Shown here piece after piece: positions 8,055 through 15,552 of a stretch of DNA of 64,000 nt. The DNA lies in the NCBI GenBank assembly GCA_945904015.1, contig CAMDPK010000006.1, positions 1 through 64,000 on the forward strand, in the 5' to 3' direction. The stretch is from Candidatus Kuenenia stuttgartensis (GTDB taxonomy: Bacteria > Planctomycetota > Planctomycetia > Planctomycetales > Planctomycetaceae). Below the pieces are notes generated by a model. That model had not been told where the DNA came from and did not search any database. It was given only the letters and a program-made list of their open reading frames with translations. Every line of letters begins with the position of its first letter. Within the stretch, counting starts at the first letter, position 1. The translations under genes and the position numbers were made by a program.

Positions 8055-9860
8055 ATGGCTGATTCTGAACTGGCACAACTCGAACTGTTCGCGGAGATCG
8101 ACGAATTGGTCCGTCGACTGCGTGACTTCGTCGAAGCGGACTCGACCTGGGAGCCGCTCGGTCACTGCCGAGCGATCCTGCGTCGGCTACTTGGCCGAGT
8201 CGAGACGCTGCGAATTCGGTTGGAAGCTCCGTTAGTTGTGGCCACGTTCGGCGGCACCGGCGTCGGGAAGAGTTCGCTCGTCAACGCACTGGTCGGCCGC
8301 GATTGCACTCGCACTGGCCGTGAGCGACCAACCACAACGCTTCCGGTTTTGATCGCGAATCCGGACACGAATCTCGACTCGCTCGGACTACCGCTGCCGG
8401 AGTTTGAACTTGTTCGCATCGACTCGCCGATCTTGCGAGACATCGTCGTTGTCGATTGCCCGGACCCAGATACATCCGAAGGAGAAACTGCCGGATCGAA
8501 TCTGGCGCGGTTGCGAAAGATGCTGCCGCACTGCGATGTGTTGCTGTTCGTTTCGACGCAACAGAAGTATCGCTCGGCCCGCGTCAGCGACGAATTGCAG
8601 CAGGCGGCCGAAGGTTGCCGACTGCTGTTCGTCCAAACGCACGCCGACCGCGACAGCGACATCCGCGAGGACTGGCGTCGGCAACTCGCCGAGAAGTACG
8701 CCGTGCCGGACGTCTTTTTCGTGGACTCCGTGCGAGCGTTGCAGGATCAACAAGTGGGGCGGCGACCGTCAGGCGACTTCGCCCGATTGCAAGATTTGTT
8801 GACCAGCCGCATCGCGTCGTCACAGCGCATTCAAGTGCGACGAGCGAATTTGCTGGACTTGATTCACACCGCGATCGCTCACTGCCGCGAGCATGTCGCT
8901 GCGAACCTGCCGGCGATCGAAAAACTTGAGACGGCCCTGGAGACGCAGCGACAGCGACTGCACGACGCGATGACCGCGCGGCTGAGGGATGAATTGGTCG
9001 CCAGCCAAGGATTATGGGAACGGCGACTGCTGACCGCAGTCACCGAACGTTGGGGCGTCAGTCCATTTTCGTCGATCCTGCGGGTCTATTCGGGCCTCGG
9101 CAACTTGATCGCATCGGCGACGCTGTGGCGAGCACGCTCGTCCGTGCAGATGGCGTTGATCGGTGTCGTGCAAGGGACTCGCTGGCTGTCGAGCAAACAA
9201 CAGGAACGCGAAGCCGAATCCAGTCTGCAACGCGCCGCCAGTTCGCTCGGCCTGGAAGACGATTTGTTGCGTGAATCGCAATTGGTCCTGAGTGGTTTCC
9301 TGCGCGACGCGAAGCTGACGACGTTGTCGAGCAACTCAAAAACCGTGCAAGAACTGCGGCACGAAGCGGCTCGCGTTGAAGTTCAGTTTCTGGGCGATGC
9401 CGGCCAGCGCATCGACGGCATGGTGGAAGACGTTGCGAAGAGACGTTCGGGCAAACTGATTCGTGCGTGGTACGAAACGCTGTTGCTGTCGTTCATCGGC
9501 TTCGTCTTGTACCGCGTGCTGAAAAGCTTCTTCTACGACTCGATGTTCGCGGAAGACTTACGGCATGACCCGTATTTGTCGGGAGCGTTTTACATCAACG
9601 CTGGAGTGATCTTCCTGCTGTGGTCAACGCTACTGGTAATGATGTTCACTCGCCGTTTGCGTTGTGGATTGCAGCGGCAGGTCGATCAACTCGCGGCGGA
9701 TTTGGCTCGGCAGCGGATCAGCGAGGGCTTGTTCCCGGCGTGGGAGGAAGCCTGCCGAGACATCCATTTGCACTGTGAAACGCTCGACGTCCTCGCGACA
9801 AATGCGAGTTCGGTTCGCGACCGGATCGCCACTCCGGTTCAATTCGGCGCGGCTAGGTGA
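8055..9860 (+). CDS. Membrane-associated GTPase, second of the tandem pair
   Basis: 601 residues from ATG 8055. G1 is GGTGVGKS at 66-73, followed by a switch-I-like RPTTTLPVL (about 91-99). G3 is DCPD at 134-137 (DIVVVDCPDPDTSEGET), and the G4 position is THADRD at 195-200. A helical stalk follows (about 260-460), then two membrane segments near the C-terminus (LLLSFIGFVLYRVLKSFFY and YINAGVIFLLWSTLLVMMF), a hairpin like the paddle of dynamin-like proteins. It shares the architecture of the gene upstream (70 bp gap) but is well diverged and lacks the palindrome insert. The pair could form a heteromeric membrane-remodelling GTPase; the cargo is unknown. Confidence 0.82.
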   Translation: MADSELAQLELFAEIDELVRRLRDFVEADSTWEPLGHCRAILRRLLGRVETLRIRLEAPLVVATFGGTGVGKSSLVNALVGRDCTRTGRERPTTTLPVLIANPDTNLDSLGLPLPEFELVRIDSPILRDIVVVDCPDPDTSEGETAGSNLARLRKMLPHCDVLLFVSTQQKYRSARVSDELQQAAEGCRLLFVQTHADRDSDIREDWRRQLAEKYAVPDVFFVDSVRALQDQQVGRRPSGDFARLQDLLTSRIASSQRIQVRRANLLDLIHTAIAHCREHVAANLPAIEKLETALETQRQRLHDAMTARLRDELVASQGLWERRLLTAVTERWGVSPFSSILRVYSGLGNLIASATLWRARSSVQMALIGVVQGTRWLSSKQQEREAESSLQRAASSLGLEDDLLRESQLVLSGFLRDAKLTTLSSNSKTVQELRHEAARVEVQFLGDAGQRIDGMVEDVAKRRSGKLIRAWYETLLLSFIGFVLYRVLKSFFYDSMFAEDLRHDPYLSGAFYINAGVIFLLWSTLLVMMFTRRLRCGLQRQVDQLAADLARQRISEGLFPAWEEACRDIHLHCETLDVLATNASSVRDRIATPVQFGAAR

Positions 9861-9876
9861 AGCTCAATGGCTTGGA

Positions 9877-11412
9877 CTACTTGCCGAACAACGGGCTGTT
9901 TTGACCGCCCGAAGTGGTTGGCTTGATCCGCTTGTTGCCATTGATCGCTCCCGAGACTTGGCCCGAGACCTTGTCCACCGGTGGTTCTCGTTCGCCGGCC
10001 TTCAGCTTGTATCCCTTTTCAGCTCCCGGCACGAACAATCGGCGTTGTGGCTGGTAGCCAATCCACGACAAGAAGTCGTTGAGGTTCACGACTCGCACAC
10101 CTTGCTGTTTGGCTTCGTCACCGAGAATTTTTCGGTGCTTCAGAATCAGTCCGATGCGAGCCTTGTCTTCATCCTTGACTGCGAGTGCGATGTCAGGAAT
10201 CTCGCCGATGACCAGGAACTTCGTGTTCACGTCGATGCCGGGCACGCCTTCGCCGTGGTCAATGAACTCGTTGGGAAACTTCATGTACCGGATCCGTTTG
10301 CCGTCGTCATCGACTTCGTTATCGATCGTGGCACCCGCTCCCGAGACCAGTTCATGCAGCTTCTGTCGGTCACTCTTGCCATCGCCATCGAGGTCGATGA
10401 TGCCCACAAACGAAAAGTTCTCTTTGCGACCGGGGCTCCAAATTGGCGTGAAAATCGGGTCACCTTTGGCAATCGGCTGATAAAGATCGTCCTTGATGAT
10501 GCGTGCTTCAGCGGTGTGTGCGTCAATGATGCGGGTGACTTCGATCGCCCCCTTGATGTCATTGCTGCCACGAGCCACTCCATTGTGATTCTTGGTGTAG
10601 ATGCTGAAGGTCATTCTCTTCGGCAAGTTGTCTGCCTCACCGAGGTTGATCCAGACGCGGCCGTTTTGGTGATCGACCCAGCGAATCTCGCCGTCGGCGA
10701 TCTCGAAGCTGGTCTTCTTAATTTCGTCGATCTCGTCAGACAGCTTGCCGTTGATGGCGGCGAGCTTAGAAATTTGGGCGTCAAGAGCTTTGACTTCGGC
10801 CGCCCGCGCAGCCTTTTCGTTTTCGAGTTCCGCAGCCGCCTCGTTCGCGGCGGTGGTAAGGTCGTCGATCCGCTTCTGCTTGGCGCGAACCTCTTCATCC
10901 TTGTTCTTGATGGAGACGCTCAGATCACCTTCAGCCTTCACACGGCCGGCATCTTGTGTATCGACCCGCACTTGATACTGCTTTTGGAGGTCGATGATCA
11001 GTTTCTGCGCTTCGTCTAGCTTGGCGCGGGCTTCGTCGCGTTCTTGTTCGCGCGCGGTGGATCGCTGAACCAGAGTGTTGATCGCGGCTTTGTGAGTTGG
11101 TTCGGCGACAGCCGCCTTGGCGATGTCGGCCAGGTTGCTGCCACGGACTTTGCTGACGTTCTGATCGTCGCCCAATCCATAATCATCACCGGGGTTGCCG
11201 GTCAACTTTTTGAGGTCTTCGAACTCCTCTCGCACTTTTCGTTCGAGCGCCTCGATCTTCTGGCGATCCGCGGTAGATTTGAGATTTTCCGTCGTCACCT
11301 GCCGGATGTTTTTCTGGTCCATGTAGACCAGCGTGCCGAAAACCACCCAACCCATCAACAACACGCCGACAGAGACTTGATATCCGATCGGCTTATTTTG
11401 CGGCGCAGCCAT
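9877..11412 (-). CDS. Membrane-anchored coiled-coil protein, unknown function
   Basis: 511 residues from ATG 11412, with AGAGG 8 bp upstream. One membrane segment (VSVGVLLMGWVVFGTLVYM, about 14-32) is followed by a long coiled coil (about 40-235: heptad-like runs such as KIEALERKVREEFEDLKKL and DLTTAANEAAAELENEKAA). A beta-rich domain (about 240-400) begins with DGEIRWVDHQNGRVWINLG, reminiscent of domains that follow coiled coils in other planctomycete membrane proteins, and carries a calcium-loop-like DLDGDGKSDR. The last part (HRKILGDEAKQQGVRVVN, FLSWIGYQP) faintly recalls a BRCT fold; this is only a resemblance. The C-terminal tail is Lys/Pro-rich and disordered. Convergent with the GTPase gene, 16 bp apart. 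Confidence 0.75.
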   Translation of the reverse strand: MAAPQNKPIGYQVSVGVLLMGWVVFGTLVYMDQKNIRQVTTENLKSTADRQKIEALERKVREEFEDLKKLTGNPGDDYGLGDDQNVSKVRGSNLADIAKAAVAEPTHKAAINTLVQRSTAREQERDEARAKLDEAQKLIIDLQKQYQVRVDTQDAGRVKAEGDLSVSIKNKDEEVRAKQKRIDDLTTAANEAAAELENEKAARAAEVKALDAQISKLAAINGKLSDEIDEIKKTSFEIADGEIRWVDHQNGRVWINLGEADNLPKRMTFSIYTKNHNGVARGSNDIKGAIEVTRIIDAHTAEARIIKDDLYQPIAKGDPIFTPIWSPGRKENFSFVGIIDLDGDGKSDRQKLHELVSGAGATIDNEVDDDGKRIRYMKFPNEFIDHGEGVPGIDVNTKFLVIGEIPDIALAVKDEDKARIGLILKHRKILGDEAKQQGVRVVNLNDFLSWIGYQPQRRLFVPGAEKGYKLKAGEREPPVDKVSGQVSGAINGNKRIKPTTSGGQNSPLFGK

Positions 11413-11600
11413 GACACACCTCTAAGAGAGAATGGAGTGACCGGATTATCGGAAACGGAACGAATCGACGTGACGCCGGAACTCTACCCGGCCGTTGAGC
11501 CGGGTCAAGACGCGGCCAGAAGTGCGATCGTAGCAGTCGATTCGGCCGGAGCGCGGAGCGAACGTGCGGTGCGTGGCGATTGTAGTGGGAGAGGAAACAG

Positions 11601-11709
11601 ATTGGTGATTGGTGATTGGCTGTTGGTCATTGGTGATTTTGGAGGCGCACCGACTAGATTGCGGCTGAAATTCACCAATCTCCAATAGCCAATCACCAAT
11701 GACCAATCC
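11601..11709. repeat. Long inverted repeat (family K) overlapping the polA start
   Basis: Left part ATTGGTGATTGGTGATTGGC, TTGGTCATTGGTGATTTTGG; right part ATTCACCAATCTCC, AATAGCCAATCACCAATGACCAAT. The arms are themselves built of short iterations of TTGGTGA. The right arm ends on the polA start codon (ATG 11699) and its next two codons. Confidence 0.85.
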
Positions 11710-14560
11710 CACGCTGTTCCTCATCGACACCTTCTCCCTGTTGTTTCAGGTGTTCCACGCGATTCCTTCGATGACCAGTCCGAAGGGGCTGCCGTCGAAC
11801 GCGGTCTTTGGTTTCACTCGTGATCTGTTCAACATTTTGCAGACTCAGCGACCGACGCACTGGCTGTGTGCGATGGACTCGCCGGGTCCGGGAACTCGCG
11901 AGGCTCTGTATCCCAAATACAAAGCCAATCGCACTGAGATGCCGGAAGACTTGCGGCCGCAGATCGAGATGGTGCAGCAGGTCATGGACGGCTTCGGCAT
12001 CCCGAAGCTGCGTTGCGACGGCTGGGAAGCGGACGACGTGATCGCGACGCTGACTCGGCAAGCGGTCGAGCACGGCTTCGACGTCCGCATCGTCACCAAC
12101 GACAAGGACGCTCGCCAACTGCTCGGCCCGCGCGTGCGGATTTTCAACGTTCGCAAGAACACCTGGATTGACGAATCCGATTTGAAGGCGGACTGGGGCA
12201 TCCGCCCGGACCAAGCCATCGACTTCCAATCGTTGGTCGGCGACAGCGTGGACAACGTGCCGGGAGTACCACTGGTCGGTCCCAAAAAGGCGACCGCACT
12301 GCTGGAGCAATTCGGCTCGCTCGATGAGGTGCTGTTGAATGCTGACAAGGTTTCGGGAGACAAACTCAAATCGAATCTGAAAGAGTTCGCCGATCTCGCG
12401 CGTCTCAGCCGCACGTTGGTCACACTCAATCAGCATCTCGATTTGAAAATCGACTGGGACGCGATGCAGGTCGGCCGAGTCGATGTCGCTCGGTTGGCCG
12501 CTTTGTTCCAAGAGTTCGGCTTCCGCCGCTTCATCGACGACGCCAAGTCGCTACCGAGCGAGTTTAAGCTTGCCACACAGGACGATCCCACAACGACGTC
12601 TCAGCAAGCCAGCTTGTCGTTTGAGCCGACTCATCGCTGCGAGATCGTCGAGATCGACACTCAGCTCACGGCATTTATCAAGCAATTGCAGACGCAACGC
12701 GAGTTCTGCCTCGACGTGATCGCGTCATCGCCCAACCCCACGCAAGCCGACATCATCGCCCTCACGTTCGCGTGGGAAACTGGCAAGTCGTGGTTCATCC
12801 CAGTCTCCGAACCTGCCCCTCTCCCCTTGGGAGAGGGTGGCCGAAGGCCGGGTGAGGGTTCCGAGCAACAAATCGCCAACCCACTTCAAGCCTCACAACG
12901 CCGCCAACAATCGCTCTTCGATGACAACGTGGGGCAGGTTTCCAACCTGCCCGCGAGTTCCGGGCAGGTTGGAAACCTGCCCCACGATAAGACCTCGCAT
13001 ATTCTGCTCGCCCTTAAACCGATCCTCGAATCGCCCGACGTGCAAATCGCCAACCACGATCTCAAGTTCGACCTGTTGCTGCTGCACCGCGCCGGCATTC
13101 ATGTGACCGGACTCGGCGTCGATCCGATGGTCACCAGCTATCTGCTCGAAGCCGGAGCACGCGGGCACGACCTTCCGGCTCTGGTCGAGAAACATCTCCA
13201 AAAGGCTTTACCGCCATTTGATCCCGCGCTGTTCGTGGACCAACCGCGTCTCGCTGATTGGGCTGCGGAACGAGCCGATGTGGCCTGGCAGTTGTCGCGT
13301 CAGCTCGCGGACGAATTGCGTCGCGAAGGCTTGTGGGACTTGTACTGGAACCTCGAACGTCCGCTGATCGGCGTCCTCGCCGAAATGGAAACGGCCGGCA
13401 TTCGGGTCGATGTCGCAGAGTTGCGGCGGCAATCGGTCGAGATTTCACTGCGACTGACCGACCTCGTCGCCGAGATCCATCAAATTGCCGGCCACGAGTT
13501 CAATATCGACTCGCCGAAGCAACTCGCCAAGGTGCTGTTCGAGGAACTCAGCCTGCCGGTCATGAAGAAAACTAAGACTGGTCCCAGCACCGATCAGGAC
13601 GTGTTGGAAAAGCTCGCGCTCGTGCATCCGCTGCCGGCGAAGATCATCGAGCATCGGCAACTCAGCAAGCTGAAGGGGACGTACCTCGATTCGCTGCCGG
13701 AGCTGGTCAATCCACAGACCGGCAAGATTCATGCTCGCTTCAATCAGGTCGTCGCCGCTACCGGCCGGCTCAGCAGCAGCGATCCGAACATCCAGAACAT
13801 TCCGATCCGCACAACCGAGGGGCATCGCGTCCGCAAAGCGTTCATCCCCTCCGAACCGGGCTGGCGGTTCGTCTGTGCGGACTACTCGCAAATTGAGCTG
13901 CGAATTCTCGCGCACTTCTGCGGCGATCCCGTGCTTTGTGAAGCGTTTGAGAAGGGGATCGACATCCACACTTCGGTCGCCTGCGAAATCTTCAACGTCA
14001 CGCCCGACGTGGTCAGCTCCGAGCAACGCCGCATCGCCAAAGCGGTCAACTTCGGAGTGCTCTACGGCCAGAGCGCCTTCGGTCTGTCCGAGGCGCTGCA
14101 CATCGACCAAGACGAGGCCACACTATTCATCGACCAGTACTTCGCCAAGTACGCCGCCGTGGACGAGTACATCACGAGAACGCTGGCCGAAGTTGCTCAC
14201 ACTGGCTTTGCCACAACCATTCTCGGCCGACGACGAGCCATCAACGGCATCCGTCCGGAACGCAAACAACAACTCAATCTCTCCGAGCGGACCGCCATCA
14301 ACACTGTGATCCAAGGCTCGGCTGCCGACCTCATCAAGCAAGCGATGCTTGGCGTCCACGACCGGCTCGGCAAGACTCGGCATCCCGGTCGCCTGCTTTT
14401 GCAAATTCACGACGAACTGGTTTTTGAGACTCCCGCCGACGAAGTCAAATCGCTCGCCGCATTGGTCCGCGAAGAAATGATCAGCGCCATGTCGCTGCGT
14501 GTGCCGCTCGCGGTGGATGTCTCCGCCGGCGAGAACTGGCAAGAGTTGGAGAATCTCTGA
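11699..14560 (+). CDS. polA: DNA polymerase I
   Basis: 953 residues. The 5'-3' exonuclease is at about 1-290 (GWEADDVIATL, TNDKDARQLL, GDSVDNVPGVPLVGPKKA). The 3'-5' exonuclease-like domain is at about 315-545, and the polymerase at about 550-953, with motif A DYSQIELR (about 727), motif B AKAVNFGVLYGQS and motif C QIHDELVFE (902-910). In the proofreading domain, motif I reads LDVIASS (338-344) where active enzymes have DxE, so the metal-binding Glu is replaced by Ile; later Asp positions (KFDLLLL, ERADVAW) remain. Proofreading is probably weak or lost. Between exo motifs I and II the protein carries two repeat-derived inserts (about 373-388 and 411-429). The start codon lies inside repeat K and has no obvious ribosome site. 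Confidence 0.96.
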   Translation: MTNPTLFLIDTFSLLFQVFHAIPSMTSPKGLPSNAVFGFTRDLFNILQTQRPTHWLCAMDSPGPGTREALYPKYKANRTEMPEDLRPQIEMVQQVMDGFGIPKLRCDGWEADDVIATLTRQAVEHGFDVRIVTNDKDARQLLGPRVRIFNVRKNTWIDESDLKADWGIRPDQAIDFQSLVGDSVDNVPGVPLVGPKKATALLEQFGSLDEVLLNADKVSGDKLKSNLKEFADLARLSRTLVTLNQHLDLKIDWDAMQVGRVDVARLAALFQEFGFRRFIDDAKSLPSEFKLATQDDPTTTSQQASLSFEPTHRCEIVEIDTQLTAFIKQLQTQREFCLDVIASSPNPTQADIIALTFAWETGKSWFIPVSEPAPLPLGEGGRRPGEGSEQQIANPLQASQRRQQSLFDDNVGQVSNLPASSGQVGNLPHDKTSHILLALKPILESPDVQIANHDLKFDLLLLHRAGIHVTGLGVDPMVTSYLLEAGARGHDLPALVEKHLQKALPPFDPALFVDQPRLADWAAERADVAWQLSRQLADELRREGLWDLYWNLERPLIGVLAEMETAGIRVDVAELRRQSVEISLRLTDLVAEIHQIAGHEFNIDSPKQLAKVLFEELSLPVMKKTKTGPSTDQDVLEKLALVHPLPAKIIEHRQLSKLKGTYLDSLPELVNPQTGKIHARFNQVVAATGRLSSSDPNIQNIPIRTTEGHRVRKAFIPSEPGWRFVCADYSQIELRILAHFCGDPVLCEAFEKGIDIHTSVACEIFNVTPDVVSSEQRRIAKAVNFGVLYGQSAFGLSEALHIDQDEATLFIDQYFAKYAAVDEYITRTLAEVAHTGFATTILGRRRAINGIRPERKQQLNLSERTAINTVIQGSAADLIKQAMLGVHDRLGKTRHPGRLLLQIHDELVFETPADEVKSLAALVREEMISAMSLRVPLAVDVSAGENWQELENL
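12816..12858. repeat. In-frame repeat (family P) inside polA
   Basis: CCCCTCTCCCCTTGGGAGAG followed by GGTGGCCGAAGGCCGGGTGAGGG: a CTCTCCC/GGGAGAG hairpin, a GGCCGAAGGCC hairpin and a GGGTGAGGG tail. It is read in frame as PLPLGEGGRRPGEGS in the exonuclease-like domain of DNA polymerase I. Confidence 0.85.
12928..12986. repeat. In-frame palindromic element (family A, copy 2)
   Basis: 59 bp with the same perfect 25-nt arms as copy 1 and a different 9-nt loop (GCGAGTTCC). It encodes VGQVSNLP-ASS-GQVGNLPH at residues 411-429 of DNA polymerase I. Confidence 0.97.
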
Positions 14561-14573
14561 GCGGCTTCAAAAC

Positions 14574-14640
14574 CGTAGCCACGTTCGCCAGAACGTGGGA
14601 AGGTTCGAAAACACTCCACGTTCTGGCGAACGTGGCTACG
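14574..14640. repeat. Palindromic element (family C, copy 1)
   Basis: 67 bp: perfect 25-nt arms beginning CGTAGCCACGTTCGCC and ending GGCGAACGTGGCTACG around a 17-nt loop. Located between polA and the next gene; could form a strong hairpin downstream of polA. Confidence 0.93.
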
Positions 14641-14684
14641 ACGGAGTCGAGTTTAGAAATTGCTTCTCGCAAAAAGGACAAGCC

Positions 14685-15548
14685 ATGAAGGAACACCTCA
14701 TCACCGTCATCCTATCGGTCGCCACCACGTTGGGAGTCATGCAAGTCGGCACCGAGCGACCGAAAGTGCTCGAAGTCGATCGGTTGATCGTCCGCAAGGA
14801 ATTGATCGTGTCCGACACCGGCCAGCCGTGGGAGGCTGGCTTTGAAGCTCATCAGATCCCGCGTGGCATCTACGCGCGTTCGCTGTGGGACGGCCCGGGC
14901 GGATTGTGGGTTCGCAGCCGGCTGATCAAAGGTGAGATCGACGATCCCTTTGACGACCGATTTCACGCTCTCGAAAAAGATGGCAGCCGACGCGGTTCGC
15001 CCGGCCACATTTCCTGGAACGTGTGGCTCGATGGAGCGTGGCGGCAAATGGCAATCATCCAAGGGGAAGGACTGGAGCATTCCGAAGTCCCGCAAAAGGA
15101 GTGGTCGGGGCTGACTCATCCAGGGCGAATTCGCTTTCAATCGTTCCGGCCCGGGCACGGCGAACCCCTGACCGACGCGATCATCGGCCAGGGCATGATG
15201 TCGCTCGGCGGCGGCGGCTACGGCGGCGGCGGACTGCCGTATCCCAGTGAGGTTCTGCAACTCTGGGGAGGTGAACTGCGGCAGGCGGAAATTCCCACCC
15301 CGGCGGCTCCCACCGTCTTGAAAGACGACGGCTCAGGTGAGCATCACTACACGATCATGGCCATCGGCGTCCAAGGCCGTCGCACGGCCGCCTCGCGAGT
15401 CACGAAAGCCGGAGGCTTCGCGAAGCTCCGCTGGGACAGTGTTCCCGGTGCTGATGCCTACGTCGTTGTCCGCGACGGAAAAGAAATCACCGGCCCACTG
15501 CGAATCGAAGGCTCGCAGAAGGAATGGACGGACAAGGCGGCGCAATGA
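14685..15548 (+). CDS. Exported or membrane-anchored protein with C-terminal fibronectin-like domain
   Basis: 287 residues from ATG 14685, chosen because AAAAAGGA lies 7 bp upstream; an in-frame extension further upstream runs through the palindromic repeat and is unlikely. The N-terminus (LITVILSVATTLGVMQVG) is an uncleaved anchor or signal peptide. The middle is unrecognised, with a Gly-rich loop (LGGGGYGGGGLPYPS) at about 174-188. The last 80 residues (APTVLKDDGSGEHHYTIMAI ... LRWDSVPGADAYVVVRDGKEI) look like a fibronectin type III-like domain. Function unknown. Confidence 0.7.
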   Translation: MKEHLITVILSVATTLGVMQVGTERPKVLEVDRLIVRKELIVSDTGQPWEAGFEAHQIPRGIYARSLWDGPGGLWVRSRLIKGEIDDPFDDRFHALEKDGSRRGSPGHISWNVWLDGAWRQMAIIQGEGLEHSEVPQKEWSGLTHPGRIRFQSFRPGHGEPLTDAIIGQGMMSLGGGGYGGGGLPYPSEVLQLWGGELRQAEIPTPAAPTVLKDDGSGEHHYTIMAIGVQGRRTAASRVTKAGGFAKLRWDSVPGADAYVVVRDGKEITGPLRIEGSQKEWTDKAAQ

Positions 15549-15552
15549 GCCA

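Noticed and set aside
9664-11019. 450-codon plus-strand frame over the coiled-coil gene
   Set aside because: The minus-strand protein has a membrane anchor, heptads and a ribosome site; the plus frame is its reverse complement shadow.
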